Assembly (NCBI GenBank): GCA_009103225.1
Contig: RHPI01003642.1
Coordinates: 651,612-715,611, forward strand
Direction: 5' to 3'
From: Chlorokybus atmophyticus
Lineage: Eukaryota > Streptophyta > Chlorokybophyceae > Chlorokybales > Chlorokybaceae
DNA length: 64,000 nucleotides
The first letter of the stretch is position 1. Each line of letters begins with the position of its first letter. The translations under genes were made by a program, and so were the position numbers. The notes under the pieces are model-generated. The model was not told the DNA's origin. It was given only the letters and a program-made list of their open reading frames with translations, and ran no database searches. Of the stretch, positions 1 through 11,500 are shown in pieces.

Positions 1-153
1 TTTACAAGCTGATCTGTTGAAGTGTTACGCGTGGCCTGTGCGCTCTAGGCGGCGAGGGCAGCAGCAGCTATGGGAAGGCCATCGAGGCTTTTACTGTGCG
101 AGTGAAGGCGCTAGGCGCAGATCTGGTCTTCAGTCAGCGAGGCCGGCGCCAGC

Positions 154-2061
154 ATGTTTAGCCGCGAAGGCGGCAACATCTACGGTGTCAAGTACCAGGT
201 GCATTGCAGATTCCAATTTGTGCGTTTGCTTGGCATGCCCACTATGTTCACCACATCGTTCTGGTTGCTGCTCATTATCTCAAGTTTACTTCACTTACTG
301 GACAGGCGAGGTGTCTTGCTGCTCAGCATGCAGAGAAGCGGCTCTGCCGGTTTCTGCTGGGCACACTGAGCTTGCGTGAAGAGAACGAGGTCAGTGAAGG
401 GAAAGCACCTCTTGATTGGTTTGGCTTAAGTGACATGATGACTCCAGCAATGCCGCATACCAGTGTCCCATGCCAATGTGGACATTGCAAAATCAAACAC
501 GGAAGAAAAGATTATGGTTGCGCAGGTGCATTTGATTGAGGCACGGCAGGATCGCGGTGGCGGTGAGGTGGGTTGCGTGGGTGTGTACCGGCATCCGCGA
601 GGGGAGGTGTGGCATCTCTCACCGTCCCCGCACGATGCAGACGCTTTGGCCACAGCATACAGCAACGGTCAGACGTGCTGCGTTGCATTCCATGCATGCT
701 CTCACTGTCCTTAGCATCGTTGTTGGCATGGTATTGTTGTGGTTCATTGTGGTTTCATGCACAGCTGGCGTGTATAGTGCAACAGTGTGGCGCTTGCCTT
801 CAAGCACTTCCAGTGACCAGTTGCAGGAGTTGGCGTCGCTAACCGGCCATACTGGCCGCATCCGCACGTGCGTGCCTTTGTGCATGCCTGCCTATGTTTT
901 GTGTGCATGTCCCGACTCAGCATAGCGAAGCAGCACAAGCTGATGTTGTCACACTGACATGATGCTTGCATCTTGCAGAGTGCTGTGGAACCTGCATGAC
1001 CGCGCCAACTTGCTCAGCACCGACAACACTGGCATCAAGCTTTGGGCGTTGGACACTGCACGCAAGAGCGCAGCAGTAAGTACCCTGTTTACTCTCAGTT
1101 GATGAGCATGTCTCAATCTGGTCTCAACCTGATCTCATTGCAAGCCTGTCAGGTGACGTCCAGCTCGCCCGAACAGCAGAAGAGCGACCGTCCTATCTAT
1201 GCCGCTGCATGGGACCCGTTTGGGCCGCAGGTGGCAGCTGCTCGCAATGGAAGCGTCACGGTGTGGGACTTGAAAACAATGACAAAGGCATCGTCTATTG
1301 ACCATGCACACTCGGGCATGTCTGTGAGGGATGTCAACTTCAACGCGAGAAGGCAACATCTTTTGGTGCGCGGTACCGGTGATATTTTGGCACTTATCTC
1401 ACGGTTTGTTTCTTGTTTGCTTGGTTTGAATGCTTGGTGTTTGCATGTGCAGCTTACATCTGGCGATGACTGCAAAATCAAAGTTTGGGACCTTCGACAT
1501 ACCTCCGCACCACTCTCGGAGCTGCTTGCACATGCGCATTGGGTGTGCAGAGCGCTGTTCAATCCTGTCCATGACCAGCTGGTGTTGGTACGGGCCAGCC
1601 TTGGCATGCCTTATTGTTTCACAATCACCTGGGGTGTTAATGCTGCGCAGTGTGCACGTGCACTTGCAAGTGTCATCATCTTTGGTTGTGCAGAGCTCCA
1701 GCACGGATAGCTCAGTGAAGCTTCACGTGGTATCGTCGATGATAGCAGCTTCATCGGCCGCACACGTGGCGAGTCCTGCTACATCCCCAATGTCATCACC
1801 TGTGTCAAGGTGAGTGCAAGTTTCCGGTTGTTTGCAGCATGTCGTGTTGGTGGTATTTATTAAGGGGCTCTGGAATGCAGCCCGCGTGCTGGACGCAAGC
1901 CACAGGATAGACTGGCGCACACATACGACGAGCATGAAGAGAGTGTTTATGGCCTGGCGTGGAGTTCGGCTGATCCATTCATGTTTGCCTCAATGTCGTA
2001 TGATGGCCGTGTTGTGGTCAGCACTGTACCCAACAACGAGAAACACAAGATTGTGTTGTGA
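154..2061 (+). CDS. EIPR1: EIPR1/TSSC1-like WD40-repeat protein, nine exons
   Basis: Exons 154-198, 306-389, 526-674, 778-867, 979-1075, 1153-1365, 1453-1587, 1694-1809 and 1911-2061 are joined by GT-AG introns with phase kept throughout, giving about 359 residues. That is close to human TSSC1/EIPR1 and its plant homologue. Family landmarks in order: IYGVKYQ near the N-terminus, FLLGTLSLREENE, GEVWHLSPSP, ATVWRLP, then WD40 blades with TVWDLKTM, GDDCKIKVWDLR and HAHWV, and the C-terminal signature EESVYGLAWSSADP followed by FASMSYDGRVVV. In animals EIPR1 is a beta-propeller partner of the EARP and GARP tethering complexes in endosomal recycling and dense-core vesicle formation; a similar trafficking role here is inferred. 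The start is the first ATG in frame with the conserved N-terminus. Exon 4 and 5 junctions could shift by a few bases. Confidence 0.88.
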
Positions 2062-2704
2062 TTGGCTTGCATTACTCAATTAGCTCTGAACATGTGCTGC
2101 TCACTCATGCTTCCATTGTGCTCCATGTACGCGTGTGGCAGAGGACACACTCTTTGCATGGCGCATGATCGACATGAGCATTATATGCAGCAAACTGTAG
2201 CCCACTTACAGCAGTTGATTGACTGTGGGGAGGGTATGCAAGTCCTCCCTCAGCACGCGCTGCAAGGCGTTGAGAATGCACAATTTGGGCCTGCCCCATG
2301 TGTGTAATTTCAGCTGGCCCTGGGAGTGCGGTATACAGTAAACAAGAGTTGCGTAAAGCAAACTCCAAAGTAGGTAGCATTGCAATATGTGCGCATGTGT
2401 ACATGCTCATTTCAATCAAGTAGTTGTCACACATGCACGCCTTCAGGTGAGTTTGTTGCAAGAAGTTGCAATGCTCATGGTGGCAGCACAAGGTAGGGAT
2501 ACACTGGAAGGGTAAACAAGTGTCTGTGCAGCAGCTGCATTACCTTGGCAAAGCACACAGCACAGACCTATATCTAGAGTTTGTGAACTACAGCCTTCAC
2601 AACATACACAAAGACATTGATGCCAGAAGGCAAGGCATCCCACAGCAGGAATGCGTCTTGTTCTGCAGCACAAATGGATTGTATCAAGACCTTGAGCCAG
2701 ATCC
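2062..2704. other. Convergent intergenic region
   Basis: About 640 bp between the stop codons of the EIPR1-like gene (+) and the filamin-RRM-RS gene (-). It should contain both 3' UTRs. I see no conserved coding exon and no repeat here. Confidence 0.6.
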
Positions 2705-4740
2705 TTACTTGTCTCGTCGCGAGCCGCGATCCCGTCGATCACGGTCGCGGTCGCCATCGCGGCGTCGGTCGCTGTCCCGGCGGCTGTGATCTCTGTCCCC
2801 GTCTCGGCGTTGGTGCTCACCGTGACGCGACCTGTCGCGTCGTGGGGGCGTGCGGTCCCTTCGACTGCGACTGCGTTCTGGACTCCTGCTTCGTGGTCTT
2901 TTCCTGCATGCAGAGCACAGCTGAGCATTTGCTTCTCTCAGCGCAGCTCCTCTTAAGCTGCGCTGAAGACAAACTGCCATGATACTGGGTTATGAAGCAA
3001 CATGTTGGCACTGGCAGAATACCCGTTTTTCGCAAATCAAGGGCATAATAGTGCGTGAACATGGCTATGTACCATGATCTTAACGAGACATAACGGTGGT
3101 GTTGCGCATAGTGACTTGTGACATTGACCGCAAGCTGACCTGATAGGGCTGAGGCTTCGCGGGCGCCTGCGCTCCTTCTCACCACGACCAGGAGCTTTCG
3201 TTCCTCGGTCCTTCATCTCGTCCGCGGCTCCACTCACACCACCTGCCAGGCGTTTGTTCAGTTCCGCCAGACGCTCTTTGGATTTCTGCGCGGCGGTCTG
3301 CTGGCCCATGGCGGCGCGCGCGACTTGTATCTGCGCGAGGGCCGCCATGGCCGTCATCTGCGTCTGCGCCAGCTGCTGCAGCTGCATCTGCTGCCAGAGC
3401 TGGAGGTTCACGGCCGGGGCGGTGGTGGAGGTCCCTGTCATTGATGATGGGAATGACAGCAGCGGCATGGACATGGGCGCCATGGGCGGTTTCGCCAGCT
3501 CGACCTTAAGCGCGCGGTCGCCGACGACCATGCCGTTGAGGCTGAGGGCGCTTATGGCCTCCTCGGGCTTGGAGTACACCACCAGCGCCATGTCATTGTT
3601 GTCCCCTGTGATCCGGCAATCGGTTACTGCGCCCGTGAAGCTGAACAACTGCCTGAGCTGATCAAGTTTCACAAGCGGGGATAAGTTGCGTACATGCAAC
3701 GTCCTCGTTAGCTCCTCATCTGAGACACCAGAACTACCCATTGAGCCGGGAACACCTGCATTGCCGTCACAGGTCAACACCGTCTGTATAATTTACCACA
3801 TGAAACATTGCCAGAAAAGCATACAACACAACCAAAAGCAAGAATGAAAACAGACAATGCTGCGACTTTAGCAGAGTCCACACCTGGTGCAGCGCCTGCC
3901 GAGCCCGGGGCGCCAAAGAATACAGGGAAAGGGCTACCAGCAATGTGCTCTCCATTGAAAAGAATCTGGACCATGAAGTTCCCGCGCTTGGAAACTGAGT
4001 AACTGAAACTGTAAGTGCCGTTCTTGTTATCCTTTACTGTAGCAACCACCTCTTCCGGTCCTACAACCTGCACCGGTTGCGAGCAATCAGACGAGACAGC
4101 ACTGGTAGACTTGACAAGTTCCTGTGCTACAACCCAACAACAAAAGCAAACCCCACATGTTATCAACGACAGAAGACGGAATGATGAAAAGGTAAACGTA
4201 TATTGCACTGTTTGAATGCATGTGCACGGGTGGCACAAATAAGTGAACGCAACCAATTTTCAGCAGGTACCTTTGCAACTACAGTGGCACCGCCTGAGAT
4301 GACCTTCCTTCCATCCGCATCTCGCGCTTGCACCGCGCCACTAACAATGTCCGTGGCGCCGCCTCCGGTGACACCGGGTCCGGCAGCTGTGCACTTGGCA
4401 GCCACCGGGGGTCCTGGAGGCTTCCTTGCCAAGCGATCTTCCTCGTCATCGCTGCTGTTCAGCAGCTCAGACTCCTCTTCACTCGACTCCGCCTTGACCT
4501 GATGCGCCCATAATCACCATACCAACAAGCTTGCAAACAGTCATACTGCACTGTGGTCAAGCGTTTTTTGAACACGCTTTGTTATTCTGAAAGTGAACGC
4601 ATACTCGGAGGGAGTTTACAACGCTTGTGCGTGCATTGCAGACTAGAATCAAATTGACTTACATCTGCGAATGTTTTTTCGAAAGCCTCTCGCGCTGCAG
4701 CCGCCTTGGCCTCCTCTTGGTTTGTGCCGACAGTGGTCAT
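2705..4740 (-). CDS. Filamin-repeat / RRM / RS-domain fusion, putative splicing regulator
   Basis: Five exons (4663-4740, 4271-4498, 3884-4121, 3140-3755, 2705-2903), phase closed, about 452 residues. The N-terminus is helical and acidic (MTTVGTNQEEAKAAAAREAF, then a Ser/Glu cluster). A filamin/ABP280 repeat follows at about residues 40-180, with CTAAGPGV, SGAVQARDADG, NGTYSFSYSVSKRG and GSPFPVFFG. Next is one RRM (TRTLHVRNLSPLV as RNP2, DMALVVYSKPEEA in place of RNP1), close to the SREK1 type. A Gln/Met/Ala-rich stretch then leads to a C-terminal RS/RD domain (PRSRSPERSRSRRDR and DRDHSRRD repeats). The RRM plus RS region indicates a nuclear SR-related pre-mRNA splicing factor. I recall the same filamin-plus-RRM architecture in a plant family (Arabidopsis At3g23900) but cannot verify it here. 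A strong donor-like GTAAGG overlaps the stop, but nothing RS-like lies downstream. Confidence 0.85.
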
Positions 4741-4849
4741 TAACGCAGGCTGTCGCGTTGGCTCTATGCAGCTAGCAGGATGTGGAGGTCAGTACTCAGG
4801 TACGGAGATAGATCACAGCTGGCAGACTATGCACAGCAATGACCTACGC

Positions 4850-4858
4850 AAACCCTAA
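4850..4858 (+). promoter_or_regulatory. Telo-box (AAACCCTAA)
   Basis: Perfect plant telo-box about 110 bp upstream of the filamin-RRM-RS start codon. In plants this motif lies in promoters of translation and cell-cycle genes. Its function here is inferred. Confidence 0.4.
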
Positions 4859-5466
4859 ACCACTGCCTTCACCACACTCAGATCCATCGTCCATGACCAT
4901 AACAACACTTTCAATCCAACTGAGCCGAGCCACTCAACAGGCCGGCAACTTTCTTACAGTTCTCACAGTGCAAGGCAGAACTACCCCAAACATACGGACA
5001 ATGAACGTCACAAGCTTGAACGATGACTAGCGAAGAGCAAGCTGGGGCAGGTTGACTGTCATTGATATGTGGGAGCTGGTCCTTGTCAGACAAATCCGCA
5101 GCCTGACTGAGGAAGGTCCTTACCGGTGGCAATGCCAGTGCAATCCGCCTCCCGCCACAGCCCGCCGCGCCACCAACGACGATGACGACGGCAACTCCAC
5201 CGCCTCCTCCTTGCGCAAAAATACCACGCAAAAATACCTGCGCTAGGCACTGTCAACCTATAGCTGTTGGATCCTAGATAAAATGGCTCAACAAGCGCAA
5301 AATAAACCCCATGCAACACAATATCTTGCCAGTCTCCATGGCAACCTTTGGCAACTAAGTACCCATAACCAAGTGTTATTGATGAGCACATTATCGTATA
5401 ATGACGTTTACAGTGTACCGGTAACAGGTAAGTAATGTGATTAGGTAGATAATCTTGAAACCCTTA

Positions 5467-5505
5467 TGTTACCTACAATGCTGGCAACCGACATTGTAGG
5501 TAACA
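5467..5505. repeat. Perfect 14-bp inverted repeat (hairpin)
   Basis: TGTTACCTACAATG (5467-5480) is mirrored exactly by CATTGTAGGTAACA (5492-5505) around an 11-nt loop. It lies in AT-rich intergenic DNA and could be a MITE terminus or a transcript hairpin. Confidence 0.75.
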
Positions 5506-5586
5506 TTTAATTTATTTATATATTTTGCAACAGAAACTCACTATTGATTAGATCATTCTTATATAATTGGCAACTATTGATTGCAA

Positions 5587-5691
5587 ATTTCCCAAAAAAC
5601 AAATTGTATCATGTTCAAGTATTGTATTGGTAGGTCGTTTTTCCCAAAAAACAAATCGTATCATGTTCAAATATCATGTTGGTAGGTCATT
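5587..5691. repeat. Imperfect tandem duplication, about 53 bp x 2
   Basis: A unit starting TTTCCCAAAAAACAAAT and ending TTGGTAGGTC occurs twice in tandem (about 5587-5637 and 5640-5690), with a handful of substitutions. Confidence 0.8.
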
Positions 5692-6989
5692 GACTAGTCA
5701 AACCTATTATATAGTGTTTGCTTATACACATTAATTTTATACAAAACGCATCACGCATTTCAACTTTGCACAAAATTGTCTTTAACGCACAATAGCAACC
5801 AACCTAATCTGATTTGTGGCATCAAAATAAATATTTTTATCTAGGCAGGGTACGTTGAGTCTCTAGAGTAAGCCGCCACTTGAGGTGGCATGTATGTATT
5901 CAGACGCGAACGAAAATTAGCAAGTTCGTGCTTACGGCCATCGTTGCAGGCATGGTCAAGGACGTTGGCATGCAAGACACAATGGAAGAAAAGCACGAGA
6001 TTAAAGACACCTTGTTATACATTGTGTCAGAACTTGCATCCTCTCTCATTTCGTATGCATGTCATGGGTTTGTACAGTACATACATTGACAAGCATATCG
6101 GGACCTGTGTTAGTAGCTTGCAACATTAATGAGTGCACACAATATACCTTCCCTCGGCGTTCTGTCGTACACACGCGCACAAACGTGCTTGCGCGCACAC
6201 GCATGCACACACAGCGGTTTGCAAATCTCAAGTGGCAATAGTGAAGGTAGGTAGTTAGGTAGCTAGCTGCTGTGACTGCTAAAGCCCGGTAGTTATGATC
6301 TGAACCTTGTGAATGCTTTGTGCTATGCATGTGTCGTGCATGGCAAAACCCAGCATCGCATTGCTTTATACACACAAACAGCATGCACGGCGTATTCACA
6401 AACTCACTGGCGTTAAACGTCTGTGTGGTTGCCAATAGCGCCCGTAGCGAGGCACTGAGGGAGCGCTGGTGGAGCGCTGGTCCAACACTGCGGTGCCCCC
6501 TCCCCTGACAGGTATCTCCTACTGCTCCTGCCGCTACTCCCATGTCGCTGCTGTTGCATGTCGGTGCATTTGCCCCTTAGCCATGGCCCCTAGTGATATG
6601 CGTGGGGAGGTGGGGGCGGAAGGGTGGGGATTGTTTGTACTTGCTTGCTTGTTTGTATGTTGTGTTGTGCTGTTGCTGCTTAGCATGCGCACAGATATAT
6701 GCACGCATCATGTGTGCATGCGTGCGTGCATATATGATAGCAACACACACGGCGAGACACAGACACATTTGCACAAATAGTCACGTGCGTACACACAATG
6801 TGTGTGACGCACTGGTGCATGCTACATTTGTGTATCAACTATCTACACACAATTCTGCGCATGTGTACATGCACGCACTCGTTACCGCAGCGACGCGGGT
6901 AAGGGGCCCAGGCAATACGCAGTGACTCCATATACATGTTCATGGGTATATCTGTGCACTTGGTAAACAGCAATAGCAAGGATACAATT

Positions 6990-7030
6990 GCAACAACAAC
7001 AACAACAACAACAATAACAACAACAACAAC
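6990..7030 (+). repeat. (CAA)n microsatellite
   Basis: About 13 CAA units with one interrupting CAATAA. It is in intergenic DNA, so a polyglutamine role is unlikely. Confidence 0.9.
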
Positions 7031-8503
7031 CCTCCTACCCTTACACTACTACCCAAGGGCCACAGCAATGGGGTAAACGAGCAAAACAAATAACCATGCG
7101 ACCATGTGCAGCAGCAGCGGGAGGGGTGGCAGTGGTTGATGATGATACCTGCAGGGGAGGGAGCACCCACTTGTTAGTCCTGCGCCCCACCGTGGCCCCT
7201 AGCAACCACAACCACAACCACAGTGACGTTGAATCCTACGGCGCCAGTGTTAGAATTAGTACGGCAGTTCCGAGTTCTTGACTGCCGCGTGAGCAGCTCC
7301 AGCGTCGGTCAGTCAGTGTGTTGACGAACATACACATAGAAGGGGTGTTAAATAAACACCCTGACATTAGTACATTTGCATAGCATGGCACATAGGGTAA
7401 GACCGAAATTGAGGCATAAGCAAGCAAGTACAAGCACATGCACAAGCAGGCAGCACACGCCAACAAGTAATAACCACAACGCACAACTTAACTACGGGGC
7501 TGAGGCTATGTGCAATGTTGGCAGGCAGGCAGGCTGCAGGTTGCCGCTCAAGTACACTTGAGCAGCGGGAGCACACAGGAGCACACGACCACAGTGCATC
7601 GCACAGCACATTGACCTAGCACATGCAACCACACAGCATGCATCATGTTGTTGCATCATAGGCCAGGTGTATAGCATGTAGGCGGGCACCCGGAGGGTGT
7701 GGGTAGCGCGATGCTAGTGGCAACGGTATTAGAGCACAGTAGCAGAACAGCTGCCCGCACAACTCCAGAGCAATGTTAGCGACGGCTAACACACATGCAC
7801 TAGCCCAGGCCCCCCTGAGATTGAGAGTTTGAGAGTGTTGGAATGCATGCATATACGCGCAGGGCACGCCGGGGGTGGACGTCTGGCGGTGAGGCCCAGT
7901 CTGTTGCAGTCAGCGTCGTTCACGTCGTCGTTGTCGGCTCTTGCTGATGCTGCTAAGCCCCGGTCCTCACACCCACGCCTCTGCTGCGCAGGTGGTGGTG
8001 ATTCCTACCCTTCCCTGCCTGCCCTGCCCTGCCTTGCGTTACTGTCCAGTGGTCTGGAAGTGTCCTTTGATTATGTAGCACTGCTGTCTGGGCCCCTCTT
8101 TATTGTTTGCTATGCTCTGCTTGCTTGTACCTGGCTGCTGATTGCAGGTGTGTTGCACATTTTTGCATTTTAGCTTTATAAAGTTTTTTGACGGTTGCAC
8201 GGTGGTGCATGCCAATCTTTTCGTCATTCTGATGTTACACCGCAACTGCACAGGCGTGACTACGAACAACAAACAGCCTCGTGCTGTCCAGCCAGCTACC
8301 TGCGTATTGGACTTGCATGCCTGCACTCCAAGGGGTCGTGGGCTTGTTCTCCGGCTACCATTGCACACAGCGTTCAACCAGGTGCAGACAGATGGATCAG
8401 CCATTATTACATAGGTACATACACCTCAATCATACTAGTCCGGCATCTACAATACTCGCAACCAAACTAACAGCACACCAACCCAGGCACCTAACTTATG
8501 ACA

Positions 8504-11500
8504 CTACAGCAGTGCAGCCAATGGCTCTGCGGCCGAGATGTCAACCAACTCCTTCACTTCCGCATTGCAAAAAAAACAGCGCTGGTTATTCAGCAGATGG
8601 CGTGAGATGCAACGCCGGCAGGATGTGTGCCCACATGGCTCAAACTTGGTGTCTTCATCATTGGCATAGCAGATGCTGCACAGCTCGCGTGTACGAGTCT
8701 CTTTGCCCTTGCTCGAGGCTGCTGCCTCCTCAGCTGCTTTTGCCGCTCTGCGTACTTGTTCTGTGCGGTCGCGCAGCCTTGCAACAAACGTCTGCAGCTC
8801 TCCAAGAGATGCCTGGATTGTTTGATCTTCAGGAAAGGCCTCAATCTGCGGCAAAGCCCGGTCAAACCAATGCGCATGTACCAAGTAGCAAAGCTGCAAT
8901 TACGAAAATTACATACCCAGTTAAAACTGAGCAAATACTCAAAGTTTGCCATCGAGTATGAGGACTCGATGGCAGCAAGCGAATCCAGGATTGAGCGTTT
9001 GCCAGGTTTCTCCCCCGACACCTCAGCAGCTTGCAGGTTCAGGAGGATGCCCGCAATAGGTGCCAGCACGTGTGCTCGATTGATCTTTTCCAACTGCTGC
9101 ATCTGTAGCCTCAGAGTGCTGCGGACAATCAACAGCCATGAGCTCGGTGCACACACAGCTTTTTTCAATGCATGGCAATCAGCAGGATGACGCACTGCAA
9201 CGATATAGACTACAGACCATGTGGTGTCATGACTTTACCTGTCAAAAAGACGGGCATCTGGACCCGACGTGGTGTGGTTGAGGACAAACACCAGAAGCTC
9301 GCACAAGCGCGTAGCATTCAACTCTGGGCCATCTAGGAAAGCTTGAGGCAGCTCTTTGGTAAAGAACTCCAGTATCCGCTCCAAGTTGACACTTAATTCA
9401 AACATGATTGTGCATTTGCGCTGCTGTTGTTGTAGGTCTGGAGCCTATAGCAAAACAGTCCAGGTCATCACTCAATAACACATTGTGTGTGGCTCAAAGT
9501 GAGCAGCGCAAGTTAGGTGCACAGGCGACGGCTCCACATGGCAAACATGCTGCATACCTGACGTCGGTGAACAGCATCTTGCATTTCCTTCATTGTGACA
9601 GAGAATTCGGTAATCGTCCAATTCAACGTGTTGAACAACCGGTTAAGGAACGCAGAGAAGAGTTTATCTTCAGCAGAGCAAGATTGAGACAACAGACGTT
9701 GAAAGACAGCTGATGCACACTCGGCGCCTTTCCGCGATCGCTGCCCAAACCCGCTTCCTTTGCAGAGACGTAGAAAAATGTTTGCAACAGGTATCCAAAA
9801 GCGGGAGTCGAATGACATCATAAGAGAGGGTATCATCGACTTCTGCGCAGCCTCGTTCTTCTCAAAGGCAGTCACATACTCTTTGTACTGCAGCAGCACA
9901 GAAATCGACTGCCAAGCGAGATGAACATTGTCAGATACCCATGCGCGAGACTAGACAGCTGCGTGGCCGCAAACCTTGACTAACCAACGACTGTACCTGC
10001 AGAAGCACATCACGAATGTCGGGGTTGACAATGCGAGCGTCGTTGAAGTGCGTGACAAGGAATGTCACAATGCTGTCCAGTCCCTGATCCATGGTTGATG
10101 TCGGTTCAAAGGGCGGATCACCGCGGCGGAGGGCATGAAAAGACTCAACAAGCGTCTCAACATAGAATTCTGGGACGTAGCTGAAGAGGCGGTTTCGCTT
10201 GCTTGCCGCAAGTAACAACTGTACAATGAACCCGCAGCAAGCGTACATCCCTTGTTGCTTCCAGCGTCCAAAGAGGGTCACTCGGTACCATGCACACATT
10301 CGCACGTTCTCAATGACGTCTTCGCGAAAGACAGCTCTGGCTTCTTTGAGATGTCGCACCATGTCACAACCGGGTTCACTGCGCTTGATGCGACGATCTG
10401 TGTCCTCCAACTGCGCAATGGCCTGCAGAGCACAACCGCATCATACCAAGACGTGACAGGTGCAATAACCCAACGACATGTGATAACAGCTCAAAACTCA
10501 CCTGCATCTGTTGTTGCAAGTGCCCAGATGCTTGTTTGAAATTGGACGACAGCCCCAACTGGTAAAGCAAGGTCATGCAGTCGAGCAGCTCTGCTTTGCG
10601 CAAGTTTGAAGCTGCATCCAAGACACCACTAGCAGTTGCAGAAACTCCACGAATGTCATCTTCGTTGTTAAGACCCCAGCGCGAGTCATCACTTGATGAC
10701 GTGCTTGCAATATTCGCATGACCCTCCACAACGACGTCCTCATAATCAGCAGGCTCTGCTGGTAAAGTCTTGCGCAGGTGGCTCACTGTTCCACCCAAGC
10801 GAGCAACATCGAAGGCCTCCATCGACTGGTCCAAAAATAGCCTCGAAGGAAAATAATGAGGCTCTGAACTTGCGAGATAGGGCGTAAGCACCCTTAGCAC
10901 AACGAAGTACAAGGACACCAAGACAGAGTTATCTGACAAGCCCGGCGGCTGCACATTCCGGTTGACGCCCCTATTCTTTGCAAGGATGTGCCGGCAAAAC
11001 TTCTGAAAGACTGAGCCTTGTTTATCGCCAGAAACGGATGCTGAACGCTGAGCAACTGGAGTATACGTCATGAGTCTGGAGCATAGCCTGAGTTGTAGCT
11101 GCTCATTCTTGCCAACAGCTGCAGCCAGCGCTTGACAACTAGCCTTCATTTTGGTTTGCGAGCAGATCTCGTCTGTAGCCTCTGGCCACCATACTGAAGG
11201 CAAGAGTGCAGCCAGATCCTGGGAGTTGGGTTGCTTTCTGGTCAAAAGGCCTTCCAGCAAGACCATAAACTTGGGATGCGAAAGCCAGGTGTCTAGTATA
11301 ACTTCTGAACGCATCAGGCTGCATGCCAGCGACAGATAGGGGTATGCCCCACTATGGGGGAAGTCAGCAGCATTGTAGAAGGCGGTGCAACATTTGTGCG
11401 CAAGCACCTCAAACAACTGTGGCACAATCTGCTGAAGTTCATGGTGTTCCAAACACAGCACCAGCAACTGGACAGCCTTGTCCAACCGGGTCTCATCATG

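Larger units (their letters stand above)
4741..8503. other. Long intergenic region with simple repeats
   Basis: About 3.8 kb without a gene I can support. 4741-5300 lies upstream of the filamin-RRM gene and may hold its 5' UTR and promoter. 5400-5870 is AT-rich and carries a hairpin and a short tandem duplication, listed separately. 6100-7800 is rich in alternating purine/pyrimidine tracts (ACAC, TGTG, ATGCA) and a CAA microsatellite. Open frames here show low-complexity composition and no recognisable domain. Confidence 0.5.

Noticed and set aside
6046-7867. Several Cys/His-rich open frames in the simple-repeat region
   Set aside because: They arise from alternating ACAC/TGTG/ATGCA tracts; every frame looks alike and none shows a domain.
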